The notes: a model not told the origin generated them from the letters alone. 64,000 bases of DNA from Sphaerosporella brunnea (GCA_008704415.1 VXIS01000224.1:1-64000); one strand, 5' to 3'. Counted from the stretch's first letter, positions 1 to 12,739 are shown. Numbers and translations: made by a program.

Positions 1-1703
1 ACCCCGACGCATGCATCGTCTCGATGCGATGGTTTGTTCTCCGGCGGCTTCCCTCCTCCGGGGGGGCAGGTCATCGGGCGAGTTTGCAGTAGCCCAGGCG
101 CGTGATTTGCTTGCGCGCTTTTGCTCATCACCCAAGTTCCAACAACCAACCAACACCACGATACCGGCACCTTGGTGACTGGCCGGCCGGCCGCGGGCAT
201 GTCGCATGTAAACTGTCTGTGGCACCCCGCTTCCCCTAGTCCGCAGCGTTGCAAAGTCACAAGAGACGCAGGCACGCATGTATTGTAGAGTACGGTTGAC
301 AAACGACACCGCTGCTGCTCATGATCACGGCTCCGCTTGAAACGTCCACATGCTGGTAGAGCTGAGCCCCTCACAAGAAGTGAACTGAAGCGCAGTTTCT
401 GCACGTGGGGCTTCGGCCGGGAGGGAGCGGATCCGGTCCGCGACAGCGCTGAGCCAACGTCGATCGCCTGCTTGCGTGCGGGCATGCTGCATCAGTTGCA
501 TACGTGCTCACACACAATCAACCAACAAATCTTCTGTCCTCTCTTGATTGGCCGCGGTCTGCGGGCGCGTTGGCCAGTCGTCTCTGCCAAACCAGGTTCC
601 CTGATCTGCGCTGCTCCGATGGATAGCTCGGCTGAGAGCAAACGGGCCCAGTACGTACTCGTACGCGTAACCAGTGCCTACTCCTGAAATCTCCAGTTTC
701 CGATATCGATTCGCCCCGCTTTCATCACTGAAAGTGCGCACACACTTCAGAAGCCGGGGCGAGAGACAGAGGCCTTGCGTGCTTCCTATCAGCACACATA
801 CCCCAGGGGCGTTTCCGTGTTGTCCGCTGGAAAATCCACAGCACCCGAGGCCGTTGAACAAGCCTGCCTGCACCGTTTGGCAGATTCGTTTTTTTTCCCA
901 CCGCTGTTGGCTGCCGTTGGCGCCAAGCCTCCTAAGCGCCCGCGCTGCTTGGCCCGTCCACTCAGATCTCACGCACTGACATGGGGCTGCAGGGGCATCT
1001 GGACGGCGTATTCTCGCTAAACGGTTAAGCTTCGTGGATGGCGCGGGTGGAGGTTGCGAGGGCCGAGGCTGTGCTGCCGATGGGGTGGGTGCTTTGCTTG
1101 TGGCATTTGCACGGTGTTTCACCGCCATATGGCCCATGAAACTGTCCTGCCGTCACTGTCAGGTCCAGACGCGGTGAGATACGAGAAAGGTCCGACGGTT
1201 CCGCTAAAGGGCCGACAGATGGTACCTCTGTCGATCGATGCATGTCTGATGCAACCTGGATTGCGGTCCAACCAGCCCGACCAGGGAGAGTCGTAGCGCT
1301 GCAGCTGCTGGTTGGTTTCTGTGTCCACACCGCCTGGAGAACGCTGCTGAAGGATTTGCAGGGGACGGCGGGAAAGCGAAATCCAGGAGCTGCTGCCATG
1401 ACATCCCATTCCATGCCGAGGAGGGGTGGGGCAAGTCCACCAGGAAACTAATCCCCCCCCCCCCCCCACCCCCAATCAGAAATTATGCACACCCCGTGAA
1501 ATCTGATCGGATATATCTCCACGCATCCCACACCTCGACCTGCTTCGCTGCTGTTGTCCGACCGTCAATCGAAACCCGCAGATCACGTCCACTCGTTCGA
1601 GCTCGCTCGCCGCGAAGTCAACAAATACGCAGAGCACCGACTTCGAAGGATTGCTGCAGGGATCTAGAATGAGCTGGAGATAAACCAGCATCCCATCAAC
1701 ACG
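1..1703. other. Intergenic region upstream of the reductase gene
   Basis: No open frame here has recognisable domains, and overlapping frames on both strands read equally badly. It holds a short C-run near 1453-1467. The last 200 bases are probably the 5' leader of the gene at 1704. I see nothing else. Confidence 0.5.
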
Positions 1704-3828
1704 ATGTCGAACTCCCAAGGATATGCCATGGACCCACACATCCTGAATCCCGAACTGTACGATGTCAACGATATCGAGGTGCAGTTCTATCAGCGGCGAC
1801 TGAAATGGCCGTGGCGACGGGGCGACGTTCATGCCTGGGGATGGGTGCTTTTCATCATGGGAATCCTCATAATCTACGGTCTCCTCAACTTTCACGATTA
1901 CCGTCTTGATCGCCAACGTCTGAGCATTACGATAAATAACCGAAAAAACCGGAACGGGGCCAGAGAGAAGCTTCCGGAGCGCAGCTTCTACGATCGGGCG
2001 TCAACACATTGTCGCTCCTTTGCTTACCTGCGGTGGAAACGGCTCGCTTCGATCTCCATTGGAATGTGCACATTGGTACTTGCTGGTTTCTTGTATCCAA
2101 TATTGTACGTTTTTACGCAACGCCCTTATTATGCGTGGGCTCCCAAATACGGTCCTCCGCCAATTGCGGGCAGGGCTGGAATGATTGCAGTGGCCATGAT
2201 TCCCTTCGTTATTGCGCTGGGCATGAAGGTCAACCTGGTCAGCATGGTTACAGGCGTGGGACACGAGAAGCTGAATGTTGTGCATCGGTGGTTGGCACTG
2301 TTAATGGGGATCTTAGCCACCGTTCACGCCGTACCGTTCATTGTAGAGCCGGTCGTCAATGGTGGGTGGGGGCAGGTGAAGGCCAAGTTCATGTCAAACG
2401 TTGTCTACTGGAACGGCGTGGGGGCCTTCATTTGCATGTTCTGGTTGTGTGTGGCTTCCCTCACTCCAATCAGGTAAGCTCCTGTTCTCATGGGGGTCAG
2501 TTCGTTCAACTAACCTCTCTATAGGAGATTATGCTACGAGTTTTTCGTCCATATACACATCCTCGCTGGCATTGGCTTCCTTGGCCTCATGTTCTGGCAT
2601 TGCAACAACATGCTCACGAGCTGGCACTATCTCATCGCATCCTTCGTCATCTGGGTCGGCTGCCTGATCTACCGACTCCTCTTCAAAACCAACTTCCTTC
2701 GTGCCTTCCACGGCGAATTGGCGCACTTCACTCCCCTCAGCGATGATGGCGTCAAGGTGACCATTCCCACCACTCTTCGATGGGAGGCTGGCCAGCACGT
2801 GTTCCTGCGCGTTCCCGGCATCTCCCTACTGGACAACCATCCCTTCACCGTGGCTTCGGCATCCATCAATCCCGAGGGCGAGCCCAACGATCTGGTTCTC
2901 GTCTTCAAACCACACAAAGGCTTCACTCGACGTGTATTCGACATCTCCCGCAAGGACCCGGATAACTCTTACCGCGCCTATCTTGATGGGCCATATGGAG
3001 GACTTGCGCGCAAGCTCGAATCCTTCGAAACAGTACTGCTCATTGCCGGCGGCTCTGGCATCACGCCGATCATTGGCCACCTCCACCAGCTAGCGGCAAA
3101 GATCAAAGCCAAAGAAGCCGTAACGCGTGACGTCCGCATCATCTGGACCGTCAAGCATTTCGACGCCTTCGAATGGTTCAAAGACGAAGTCTCCAAGATC
3201 GCGAGGACGATGCCCAAGAACATTTTATTGGTGCAATATTTCGTGACGCAAGAGACTCCTGTGCCACTTCCTGGACCTTCGTTCCCGCTCTCTGCCACCC
3301 GTGATTGGCCCGCTTCGCCGCGCACCCCGAGCACACCCATGACGCCCATCTACAGCAGAGCCGAGCCGCTCCATGGGGTACGCGAAGTTCTCGATGAGGC
3401 GGAGTACGAGCTCCGAGTACTCTCCCTACGAAAAGAGCTCGGCCATGATCTCAGCGCCGAAAGCATTCCCGAGCCCGAGAACCAACTTCCGCATGCGGTC
3501 ACCAAGGACGATTCAATCCTCGAGAGCCCAAGGTCGGTTAAGTCGATTCTTCCGCCTCTAGGCGACGAGGTCTTGTTGGAGTTTGGACGACCCCCTCTCA
3601 GAGAAGCTCTACGGCAATGGTCCGAGGGCTTTGGGAAGAGAGCGTGCGTTTATGGTAGGGTTTTTCATCCACAGTTTTGGTGTGGTGATTGCTAACGAGG
3701 ATTTAGTCTGCGGACCGCCAGGCATGAAGGTTGACGTCGCAAACGCCGTCGCCGAAATGCAGGCTGATATCTGGCTCAGCGATGAGCGCGAAGAGGTGTA
3801 CTTACACACCGAGTCGTTTGGGTGGTAG
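1704..3828 (+). CDS. Ferric-reductase-like transmembrane oxidoreductase (FRE/NOX superfamily)
   Basis: Three exons: 1704-2473, 2525-3654, 3707-3828, giving 673 aa. Introns are 51 and 52 bp with GTAAGC and GTAGGG donors; the second has a GCTAAC branch site. The N-terminal half has about seven hydrophobic helices, the first near residues 46-64, with paired histidines (VVHRW and VHAVPF; FFVHIHIL and FWHCNN) as expected for two b-type haems. The C-terminal half has the FAD motif HPFTVAS, the NADPH motif GGSGITP and the closing CGPPGMK. Family role: electrons pass from cytosolic NADPH through FAD and haem to Fe3+ or Cu2+ outside the membrane. A long low-complexity insert, rich in Pro and Ser, lies between the two NADPH motifs. 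It has no adjacent permease or multicopper oxidase. Substrate (iron, copper or oxygen) cannot be decided, but length and motif order favour a metalloreductase over NADPH oxidase. Confidence 0.9.
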
Positions 3829-5197
3829 ACAACCATAACCACATCCATCACCGACATGTACCACCACCGTCATCATCATCGCCACCCACATCTCTTTTTG
3901 TTTCCTCTATGGGACGTTGGGTGTGTTGATACTGTTGTATGTTTGTTTGTTTGTATAGCTTAGCGTGCATGATTATTTGGGCAACAGGTTTGGGGGTTTC
4001 TTGTCTTTTTTGTTCTTTGGGGCTGGTAGGTGTTTAGAGCGGGCTTGAATTTTGGATATCCTTTTCCCTCCTTAATATTTTCTTGTGTTTTTTTTTTTTT
4101 TTTTTTTTTTCTTTTTCCTTCTGGTTTCTGGAAGCTGTAACTATTTCATTTTTCATTTTACTGTTTGATACCCGCAATGTGTATAGGACTTGAACAAGAT
4201 GGGACGATGGCGAAGCAAGGAAAGAAGTGGTGTGGATAAGCTGGTTTCAATGAAAGATCTGACCCTGCGTTCGTTGTGCGACATGCAGATGTTGATGTGC
4301 TTTGCCACCCACCGTGCGATGGATGGTTTGGTTAAAGTGCGATCGTGGGTTGTGTATCATTTTATCCTGCCAGTAGATGAAGTAATGCTGGACTCAAGAT
4401 GAGGTTCGAAAACTTAGCTTACATTCCCTCTGGTGGAAGTGCAGATTGGTGCTTCCCGGGACATTGCCTGCCAAGTTCAATTACCAGACCTACCGTTTCA
4501 GAACGCCGGCTGCCACAATTCATCAATCAGCAACTCCTGCAGCTCGCTGTGCAGCGCTCCCGCAGCTAATTATAACGCTATCGATGGTGTAGCTTCCTGG
4601 AATCTAAACCTGCCTAAGCTTCGATAGATAGAGGATGCACTCACAATCTCAGCTTCGAAGTGAGCTCGGTTCCTTCGTCGTATCGTAACGCCGGACTTGT
4701 GAAGCATGTAGCTATGCTCCCTTGATTGACGATGTCAACAACTCGAGCGATAGGAAATGACGGAGAGCCTCAGCGTGTCACGGGATCTGAAGACAGCGCG
4801 GTCGCTGGTCATTGCTTTTTGCTTTTTGCGTGAGCTGGCACCTTGCACTCCACATGAAATACCACCACACCTTGTTTGACAACCATCGTTTCCGAAGCAT
4901 GCTCAATACGAACTCTGGTCGCAATGCAATGGTCAATACCGACATTGGCAGCCGCGACAGAATCCCCTCCTGTGATGTTGGCGATGAGACTGTTCTTTTC
5001 AGGTTCCAACCCAGCTGACCATTCCCCGCGGTCCACAAGCAACCTTTCAATCATCGGCGGGGAGTCGCAACAGGCAGCAGCAGCAGCAGCAGCCCACCTT
5101 AGCACCAATTGCAACGACAACACATTCGGCACTGGCGTTCATAACTAGCCGCATAGCCGCCGCTAACAACGTCGAGGTTCCTCTCGCCACCGACAAT
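3829..5197. other. Intergenic spacer
   Basis: This contains the 3' end of the reductase transcript, a 21-24 nt T-run near 4089-4110 and short unsupported frames. The stretch just before 5198, with a CAG/GCA run at about 5074-5094, is probably the 5' leader of the F-box gene. No gene is recognised. Confidence 0.5.
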
Positions 5198-6179
5198 ATG
5201 GAGGTTCTTGTCAAGCCTGAAGATCCTCTCTCGACACTTCCCCCTGAGCTCTTCCAGCGCATCGTCCAGTACATACCAACGAAGGACCTCGTCTGCCTCT
5301 CGCATGCCAGCAAGTGCATGTTTATCGACCTCGCCCCGATCCTCACCTTGCGAGAACCCGTGCAGACTGCGGTGCATGCTTTCGTCAAGAGGAAGCGCCG
5401 GTTCCCCATCACCATGACTTTTCGTCCCTACACCGCCGTGCATTGGGCCGCACACAACGACAACGTTAAGCTTCTCAATTACTTCCTCTCTCTCGGTGTT
5501 TCAATCAGGACTCCGGCTCACAGTCGCCAACTCAGGCTGCCAGATGGCCGCCGAGTATGCCACGATGGAGCTCCGCTCCATTACGCAGCTATGGGAAACG
5601 CAGTCGAGGTGGCAAAGATACTGCTCGATACGGGAGCCAAGATCCTTGACCTTTGCCCGCATCAGGATGTGCCGATTCTACGCGCGGCAGCCAGAGGAAA
5701 TGTCGAAATTGTGCGTTTGTTGCTCAGCTACGGCCAAACTTGGCAGCCCCTATTTTGGGACGTCCCATCGCCGCTGGAGGCTGCTTTAAAGGGTCCTCGC
5801 AATTCAAGGACTCTGGAGGTTGCCCAAATATTGCTGATGGCCGATGAGCCTCTGCAAGCCGTGATTGAGGACTATCCCGCTGGGATGTGCCTAGACTGCA
5901 GGGTCGCTTGCGCAGCTAGCCTCAGGCCTTGGGCAATGAGAGAGGGCGGGCCGACGGATTGGTGTCTGTTTTTGGTATGGTTGGCCCATGGATACGTCAA
6001 GACGTCTAACGGCCGAGATGTTGTGCTGCAAGCGGAAATCCTGATGGTGGTTCAAGACGGGGTTCTGTGGGTCGTAGGAAACACGTCGCCAAGGTAATTG
6101 TGCCTGCCAGCAAAGATGTTGCTTCGTGCTGCTAACGTATGTACGTCATAGGCTACTGAAAGATGACATTGACCGCTAG
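5198..6179 (+). CDS. F-box protein with ankyrin repeats
   Basis: Two exons, 5198-6093 and 6152-6179, give 307 aa. The 58-bp intron has a GTAATT donor, a GCTAAC branch site and a TAG acceptor. Reading through it would stop at 6097, and splicing adds only the last nine residues. Residues 10-50 form an F-box (LSTLPPELFQRIVQYIP), the surface that docks on Skp1 of an SCF ubiquitin ligase. At least three ankyrin repeats follow (AVHWAAHNDNVKLLNYFL, APLHYAAMGNAVEVAKILL and VPILRAAARGNVEIVRLLL). F-box plus ankyrin proteins are a large, fast-evolving family in filamentous fungi; the repeats are presumed to pick the substrate. The target is unknown. The weak point is the 28-nt last exon. Confidence 0.8.
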
Positions 6180-6196
6180 GGGCCACTTATTGCAGG

Positions 6197-6234
6197 CAGT
6201 GGGCGATGTGAAACTCAGTGGGCGATGTGAAACT
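6197..6234. repeat. Perfect 19-bp tandem duplication
   Basis: Two adjacent identical 19-mers (6197-6215 and 6216-6234), starting CAGTGGGCGATG, lie just after the F-box gene stop codon. It may be replication slippage in the 3' UTR. Confidence 0.85.
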
Positions 6235-8679
6235 GTGGCTTGGAGGGCCTGCCGGAACCGTATTAATCAGCGGTGACATTATATTTCAGATTTACACCGT
6301 CTTCAAATTTCGTGTTTCTCAAGATGTGCGATTTTTGAGCCAGAGTATATAATAATACAATTGCAAGTGGAGCTGACGAGGACCACTCCAACACCCTTTA
6401 GTTTCCTTTCACTTCTCCGATATGCAGTGCATTTACATGATCAAGCTCAACATTGACCTTTGGCAACGACGTGTCAACAGCGCCACCCCCATGCCTTCAC
6501 CACCATTAGCCCCGAAGCATAACACTCCCCATCCGCCGGGATTCCAAAACGGCAGAACCGTCCACAGATTTCCGGGTCGCTCTGGGGGACTCCAACTAGG
6601 GTGTTTTTCCGGCAGAGACGCATTCGCCCTCCCTCCCTCCCTCCCTCCCTCCCTCCCGTGAAGCCGTCACGGTCGCCCGAAAACCACATGTGCATGTCGG
6701 GGGGTTAGGGTAATCATCGAGTGTTGTTTTTTTTTTTTTTTTTTTTTTTTTTTTCGTCCGCCCTTGATCGCAGCGCTGCACTGCTCGTGTAAAGCCCTCT
6801 GGATTGTTGGAACGTAACTGCAGGTCAGGTTTGCTACGTACTGTAACGGCTTCCGGCGTGCAGCAGCCGCAGCAGATGGGTCCGTCGTGATCAATGGACG
6901 TGGTTCACACATTCTTACTCGACTGGTGGTCGGTGGTGGTGGTGGTGGTGGGTAACGCTCGATCTTATCGTTTCGAGTTCCTACTAGTAAATAAGAAGAA
7001 ACCAGGCGGAAGGAGAAACACCCCCAGGCCGTTGGGCTATATACTGGGGGAAATTATGGACCCCTCCCCCCCGACATGGGCTGAAGTTGAACCGCACGGG
7101 TACTGGTAACCGGTGGGTCCACTTCCAGCCGTGTGCTTTGCAGGCCTGTAATTGCGGTTTTGATTCCCCTTCTTCTCCTCTCGTCAAAGCCTCGACGAGG
7201 CTGCCCGTCCGAGAAAGAAAAAAAAAAAAAAAAAAAACGCAAAACGACGCCTCCTTCAAAGTGCTCGGCCAGCCAGCCAGCTGGTTCGTAAGATGCCTTC
7301 TTGTTTCAGTCCATCGCGCAATGCCTCCAGCTCCAGCGCCATGCCGTTCCAACCCACGTTTGGGGGGCCGCAAGCCCTTGGAGTCGTCGTGATCGTTGTC
7401 AATGCCGCCACACCAGCTCCAACTTTGAGCCAGGAACCGATCGTGGAGAAACCGGATACCGGATTTTGCGGCAGGCTTGGTGTTGCTGTGGGCGGGACGA
7501 CTTCCAGCGTGCGTTGGGTCACGGGAGGCCGCAAAGGCGGGGGAAAACAATAAAAATATTCTTGGACTGTGAGGATGTGTAAAACACAGGAAAGGTGGAT
7601 CAAGGCCAACACCTACCTCACCACTTACTAGTAGCCCCCCCCCCCACCTTGGAGCAGCAACAACAACAACAACAACAACAACAACAAGGCGGCCGCAAAT
7701 CTTCCCGACAACAAAGGCTGAAGCCGCCAAAAGCTTCTTTTCCTCCAGTCCACCACACACGCAAGCGCAACTCCTGGTGGCCGGCGCTGTCTGTCTGTCT
7801 GTCTGTCAATAGCCAGCCGGGGGGTTGATTGTCGGCGTTGTTAGAGCGTCTAAAACCCCCCCCACCCCCGTACTGGCTGATAATTAAAGCACTAAATATC
7901 GCAGCGCTGAGGGAAACGCGCGCACGGCTTTCTGGTGGGTGGTTACTTCACTCACTCCGTTGTGGGCTTCATTGTTCGAATCCAGAGAGCCGCTAGGCTT
8001 GTGGCTGGCAAGTAGTGACAACAACTCGCTGCCTCGGTATGTGTGACTGATCCCCGATCCCACAATGTAGAGTACTAGTACAATGGCATGTCTCTTTGCT
8101 TCTGGTGTTGGGGAGGAGCGTATTGGAAAAATACGCGGCGGCGGCGAGGATTGGGGGCGCCCGAGGATCTCTGCCGCGGGGGGGGGAGGGCGCTCGAGGA
8201 CATTCCAGCCAGATGGGTTAGATCTAGGTAGATCAGCTACTTCAATCTAGCCTGGCCCCCTGCCTGGGTGGTTCGTTTACTCTACTCTCGGCCGCCGGCC
8301 CCATCATCAGGTAGATGGACGTCTGTGTGAAGGGCTAGGGTTCGAAGATCCGTCTTCGTTTCGACACCCCCGCACAACAATGGCGTCGAGTCTCGAGAGG
8401 TAGTTAGGCAGCAAGCGGGTATATATATATATTCAAGAAGTAATAATTACGGGCCATATCGTCACCCCACTCTGCTCAGCTCAATCCGTGCAGCATATAA
8501 ACACCAAACACCACGCTCTTCTCCCAAAGTAATGATTACCCCCCCGCCATCAAAACAAAACATCAAAAAAGTAAACCCCCCCACCAAAGAAAAAAAAAAA
8601 AAAAAAAAAAAAGAACGCCTCAACACCCCAGGATAGAGATAATGTGAATGGTTAATAGTTAATATCTAATAGGTAGTTC
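6235..8679. other. Low-complexity intergenic region
   Basis: No supported gene. It holds a (CCCT)n run near 6630-6657, a T-run at 6727-6754, GGT repeats near 6935-6950, A-runs near 7217-7237 and 8589-8612, (CAA)n at about 7657-7686, and a short TGTC run near 7788-7808. Frames of up to 258 codons on the minus strand are low-complexity artefacts that cross these homopolymers. The final part is 3' flank of the ubiquitin hydrolase gene on the minus strand. Confidence 0.6.
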
Positions 8680-10640
8680 CTATTTTCTCCCTTTCCGCCT
8701 TTCCTTGCCACCACCACTCCGTTTCTTCCGCGATGCGCGCGGGAGCTGAATAACCCCCAACGGCGGCGGTGTCTCTGGCGAGGAGTCGCGCGAGCTTACG
8801 TCGCGGGTTAGATCTGGTACTTCTTCGACGTCTTCTAGGTCGTCGTCTGGCTGCGGAGGTTCGGGCGTGGGGGAGGAGAGTAGCGGAGGGGTAGGTTGCA
8901 CGGGCTCATCTTCTGGGCGTGAGGGCGTCTCCTCCTCCTTCGCCTCCTCCTCCTCCTCCTCCTCCTCCTCCTCCTCCTGCTCCTCCTCCTGCTCCTGCTC
9001 CTCCTTTGTTAAAGGTGAAGGTAGCTGGGAGGGGTCGATGCGTTCATAGAACAGCATGAAGGCGTTATTAACAGCCAATATTTGTTCTTCCTCCTGCTGG
9101 CTGGGAAATAATCAGCTCCCAGCGACCGGAGGAGATTCGGGGGAACATACACAACCTCGTGATCACTAATCCGCCACCATCTGCCTGCCCATCGTCTATA
9201 CGCGACATAGTGGCCATTATGATGCCCCCCATAGTGTACCACCACAGCCTTGAGCTCATACGTCGCCTCACCGCTCGCGTCTTCGACCGGCGGCGGACTA
9301 ATTGGCATACCGGGGCGGACCGAGATCTCTTCATGTCTCGTCACAGCGCCGAGTTGTGCCAGGTCCAGGATGAGAGGGAAGTTTATGGCCGCGTGGTTCT
9401 TCCCCGCGACGCCGGTGAAGAGGTCGAACTGGCTGCGGTTGGCGTGAAGCACTAGAACCGGTGGCGCCCGCGCGATCATTACTTGCTTGGTTTTTGTGCT
9501 CAGCACTTTGCGTGGGCCGTCCAGATTTACCCCCGCGATCTTGGGCGTGAAGTTGTCGTCTTCGAGCGCTTGGTTGATGGCGTTCAGGCGTTCCGTGGCG
9601 ATGTCTCGGAAGGCGTCTGGGAGCGGTTCGGTTTCTATTTCGGTAGTAGAGGGAGTGTCTTCAGACGGCGGCAGAAGCGTAAGCAGCGTCTGCAGCCCGT
9701 CGCGGATGGAGAGAAGGGTACATTTTTCGCAGTGGACGCCTTCGATTTTCTCGATGGCGGTGAAGGCGTGGATGCAATTCTCGAGGGAGGTACGCCAGAC
9801 CCTTTCAGGGATTGGGAGGGAGAGGGTTGTGAACGGTTGCAGTGATATTGAGTCGACGTATCCGCATTTCAGACATCCCACCCGCTGTGCTAACAATCCC
9901 TCAAACGGACTCCGAAGCGCAGCGTTCGGCTGTGCCACCTCCACCGGCCGCTCCTGACCCTCCAATATGTGCTCCAGTCCTAACGCTGCTGCCTGCTTCC
10001 GCAGCTTTTCTACGGCCAGCACTTCCTTCTCCAACACCCCCATCAGCCCCTGCAGGTACTCCTGCGCATCCTGCTGCTCGTTCCGCATCCACCCCCGCGC
10101 GGTGATCAGCGAGCTGGCAGTTTCCACCCTCTTCCGCTCCGAAACCATGTTCAGCGAATCGACGAGCTCGTGGAGGGTCGTGGCAGCAACGCCATCGCCA
10201 ATAGCCGCCAGCCACGGCTTCAGCGCGCCCAAGCTTGCCAGCGATTGCAGCACCGAGTTCTGATAGCACGTGTTTCCGACGTTCCAGAGGCCGCCAACGA
10301 CGCCGCCCTCCACGGCGGTGGGCGCAATACCGACGATGGACGCAGCCTGGCTCACCACCTGCCCGGGAGTCTTCGCAAACGCATTCTGTAGCTTCTCTCT
10401 ATACTCGGGGCCGAACAGGGCGCCGGCCATCGCCGCGATCGCGTCCAGAGGCGTCGGCAGCGCTACGTACTGTCCCAGCGCTAGGTAGATTACTACTACC
10501 GCGGCGCCGACCGTCGTTAGGATCGCCCCGATGTCGATATCTGCCGGCGCGCTGTGGTAGAGGGTTTGGTATTGGTAGGATGGTGGTGGTGGTGGTGGCG
10601 GGCGGTAGTGGTAGCTGCTGCGAGAGTAGGAGGACGGCAT
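8680..10640 (-). CDS. Membrane-anchored ubiquitin-specific protease (UBP16/USP30-like)
   Basis: Minus-strand exons 10640-9151 and 9100-8680 give 636 aa. The 50-bp intron (9101-9150) has a GTATGT donor, a CTGAT branch-like site and a TTTCCCAG acceptor. Splicing joins the His box directly to the terminal family block NNAFMLFYE. The first true ATG is at 10640; upstream in-frame codons begin only with GTG. After a Pro/Tyr-rich start there is one hydrophobic helix (about residues 38-60), then the Cys box GNTCYQN (Cys125) and the His box GHHNGHYVAYRRW (His about 477). This is the architecture of tail-out outer-mitochondrial-membrane enzymes, yeast Ubp16 and animal USP30, which remove ubiquitin from membrane proteins. 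The location is inferred from that layout. After the catalytic domain come a long glutamate run, a Pro-rich acidic stretch and a Lys/Arg-rich end, which look specific to this lineage. Confidence 0.85.
8938..9003. repeat. TCC/CTG trinucleotide tract coding for poly-Glu
   Basis: An imperfect TCC repeat with interspersed TGC lies inside the last exon of the ubiquitin hydrolase gene. On the minus strand it encodes the Glu/Gln-rich tail. It is likely to vary in length between strains. Confidence 0.8.
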
Positions 10641-11570
10641 CGCGGGAGCCGACTGCTCGGACTGCGCCGGCGCCACTAGCTACACGGTATATTGAAGTCG
10701 GTGCGCGCGCGTGATCTTTGTATTTATTGCTGCTGCTGCGCTGCGGAAATGGGCGCGGTTGAGTGGTGGGAGCAAGGTTAAGGATAGAGTTTGGAGAGTG
10801 CAGTGGGCCGAGCGTTCGAATGGATTCTGCGGTATGGAGCAAGCTACGTGGGCGAGTTCTGCGCGTGATAGCAACAAAGGAAACGACGGTGGGTGGTTGT
10901 GGATCTGTCTAACGTGTTCTCTGTCACTCACTCACTCGCGAGCTCATCACAAAGCCAAAACCAGCCAACGAACTCCGGGTAAGTCGCTGGTTAACGTTAG
11001 CTGACTAAGCAAGCAAGGTGGCGACCATGACAAGCATAGCCCGACACTTCCGCGGTAATGCCCAACAGAGCCTGTCTGCCCACATCAGTCTAAACTGTTA
11101 GTTACTGGTATATCTTGATCGTCTTGAGCTTGAGAGATGTGATCTGTCAGATTTGGCTTCCCTCAATGCTCTCTGTGATGTCCCTGCAATGCTGACGATT
11201 CCTACCATTTGCGCCATACCTGGTAAGATCTAGACCTTTTGCTTGCGTTCCCTTCTGGGTGGGCAGACAGGCTCCAAAACACCTACAACAACATACTCGC
11301 GCTGAACATATATTGCAGCTCGCGATGACAGTACTCGGCAATCTGCCGTTCATCACGGTGTCCGGCCTCAAGACTACGCGAATTCCGGAAACTGCACGAG
11401 ACCAAATATGGCATCCGTTGCATCTCGGAGACGTTGGGCATGGATAAAAAGCTGAAGTACGTGCGCAAGAACCAGAAGGCTTAATCACCAATAATCAAAC
11501 TCCCGAAGACGGTCCACACAACCTGGATCTCCACCGACATCAAGCCCATCGAACTCACAGGTCATCAATC
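10641..11570. other. Intergenic region between ubiquitin hydrolase and tRNA-Pro
   Basis: This includes the promoter of the minus-strand hydrolase gene. Several short frames on both strands have no recognisable domain and no coherent splice structure. No gene is supported. Confidence 0.5.
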
Positions 11571-11663
11571 GGCTCGGATGGTCTAGTGGTATGATTCTCG
11601 CTTAGGGTCACTCCCTAAGTTCCAAGTGCGAGAGGTCCCCGGTTCAAATCCGGGTTCGAGCCT
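11571..11663 (+). tRNA. tRNA-Pro(AGG), with intron
   Basis: The acceptor stem GGCTCGG pairs with TCGAGCC (one G-T). The anticodon stem is CTCGC/GCGAG and the anticodon loop TTAGGG..T reads AGG. A 19-nt intron follows position 37. The T arm is CCCCGGTTCAAATCCGGGT. The arms match the general eukaryotic tRNA-Pro plan. A T-run (11667-11676) just downstream suits RNA polymerase III termination. Position 1 is G, which pairs with C72, unlike the two other copies in this window. Confidence 0.93.
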
Positions 11664-11746
11664 TGATTTTTTTTTTATAAAAGCTTATTTTACTCATGAC
11701 CTCAGACAGCCCCAGCAAGCCGAAACAGCCTGAGAAGGCCTAGGCC

Positions 11747-11792
<46 letters not shown>

Positions 11793-12429
11793 TCCAGGGG
11801 GTTGATCTCTTTCACTTGCATGGAGAAGAAAGGCCGCTACTGGGAGCTTCAACCTCCGCCTGGAGCGACACAAAATCCTCCTCCTCCTCATGCTCCTCCT
11901 CCTCCACCTCTCCCGAACACTGCTGCTGCCCAACTTGCCGAACCCTTGAGCGCGTGCACTTAGTCATCCAACCAGCTCTCCCCGCCGCCGTACCAATCTC
12001 TGGCGGTGACAAATTTAGTCAGCATATAGCCGTGGACGAACAAGTCAATTACTGCACGTTCCACCCACTCCAAATCAAAATAGATGTCTCGGTATCTTCG
12101 CCCTCATCGGTCTCTTTGTTCTTGGTTTTGGGGTGAGGAACATTCCGTCGCCGCGTTTTCCGAGCCGCCGCATTGATAGTGGAATTCGCGGAATTTACGA
12201 TCATGTTTATATCTTCAACGGAGATAGGGCCGGGGCTCTGGGATTTCTGTTGCGCAGAATGCTTAGAAGCCTGGAGATCCAATCAGAGCAACCGGTCCGA
12301 CAATCCGACCACACTGGACGGGTGGATAGGCTGGGCAAAACGAGCATATAGGTCGTTTGGGGTGTTTGTAGGTCCTACTCAACGAGCTGCCATACCCAAA
12401 CCGCAGCCAGCCTTCTTGACGCCGAGCTT
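11664..12429. other. Spacer with a possible small minus-strand gene
   Basis: A (CT)n run lies near 11750-11783. On the minus strand, two open stretches (about 12282-12113 and 12045-11812) can be joined by a 69-bp intron with a GTGGGT donor, a GCTGAC branch and a CCAG acceptor. The product would be short, Lys/Arg-rich, then Glu-rich. The first stretch has no ATG near its start, so a further 5' exon would be needed. I do not recognise it and do not call it a gene. Confidence 0.25.
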
Positions 12430-12495
12430 GTGGATCGTTCTACCATTCTCACTGACCCTGAGAGTCAGAAATATACGCGGATGAAGAACTTCTGA
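12430..12495 (+). pseudogene. Relic matching the start of the gene at 13553
   Basis: An in-frame 21-codon stretch ending in TGA begins GTGGATCGTTCTACCATTCT. The gene at 13553 begins ATGGATCGATCTACCATTCT. Nucleotide similarity is strong for about 29 bases and then falls away, with 8 of the first 13 residues identical. The first codon is GTG here. This is probably a decayed duplicate of the 5' end of that gene, about 1.1 kb upstream in the same orientation. Confidence 0.5.
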
Positions 12496-12739
12496 GTGAC
12501 ATGCCTTTAGATCTTCCAAGGCGGTCGCGTAACTACTTGCCGTATGACCAGCATTTACCTATCTGAGCAGCTTCAGCAGCCCGAAGTGACTAGCTCTTCG
12601 GTCGTCCACTGATGCCGTAGCAAATTTACTGCAAGAGTAAGTGTTACTTGGGTTTGGTATGGCTTTTTAAACATAAATATGCCGCGCCGCTATCGTTGCT
12701 ATAACTCCCGATCCCATACGTACACGTTGACCACAGACT

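Noticed and set aside
6984..7760. 258-codon minus-strand frame
   Set aside because: It crosses poly-A/T, CAA and GGT runs and has low-complexity blocks of Phe and Val; there is no domain or splice context.
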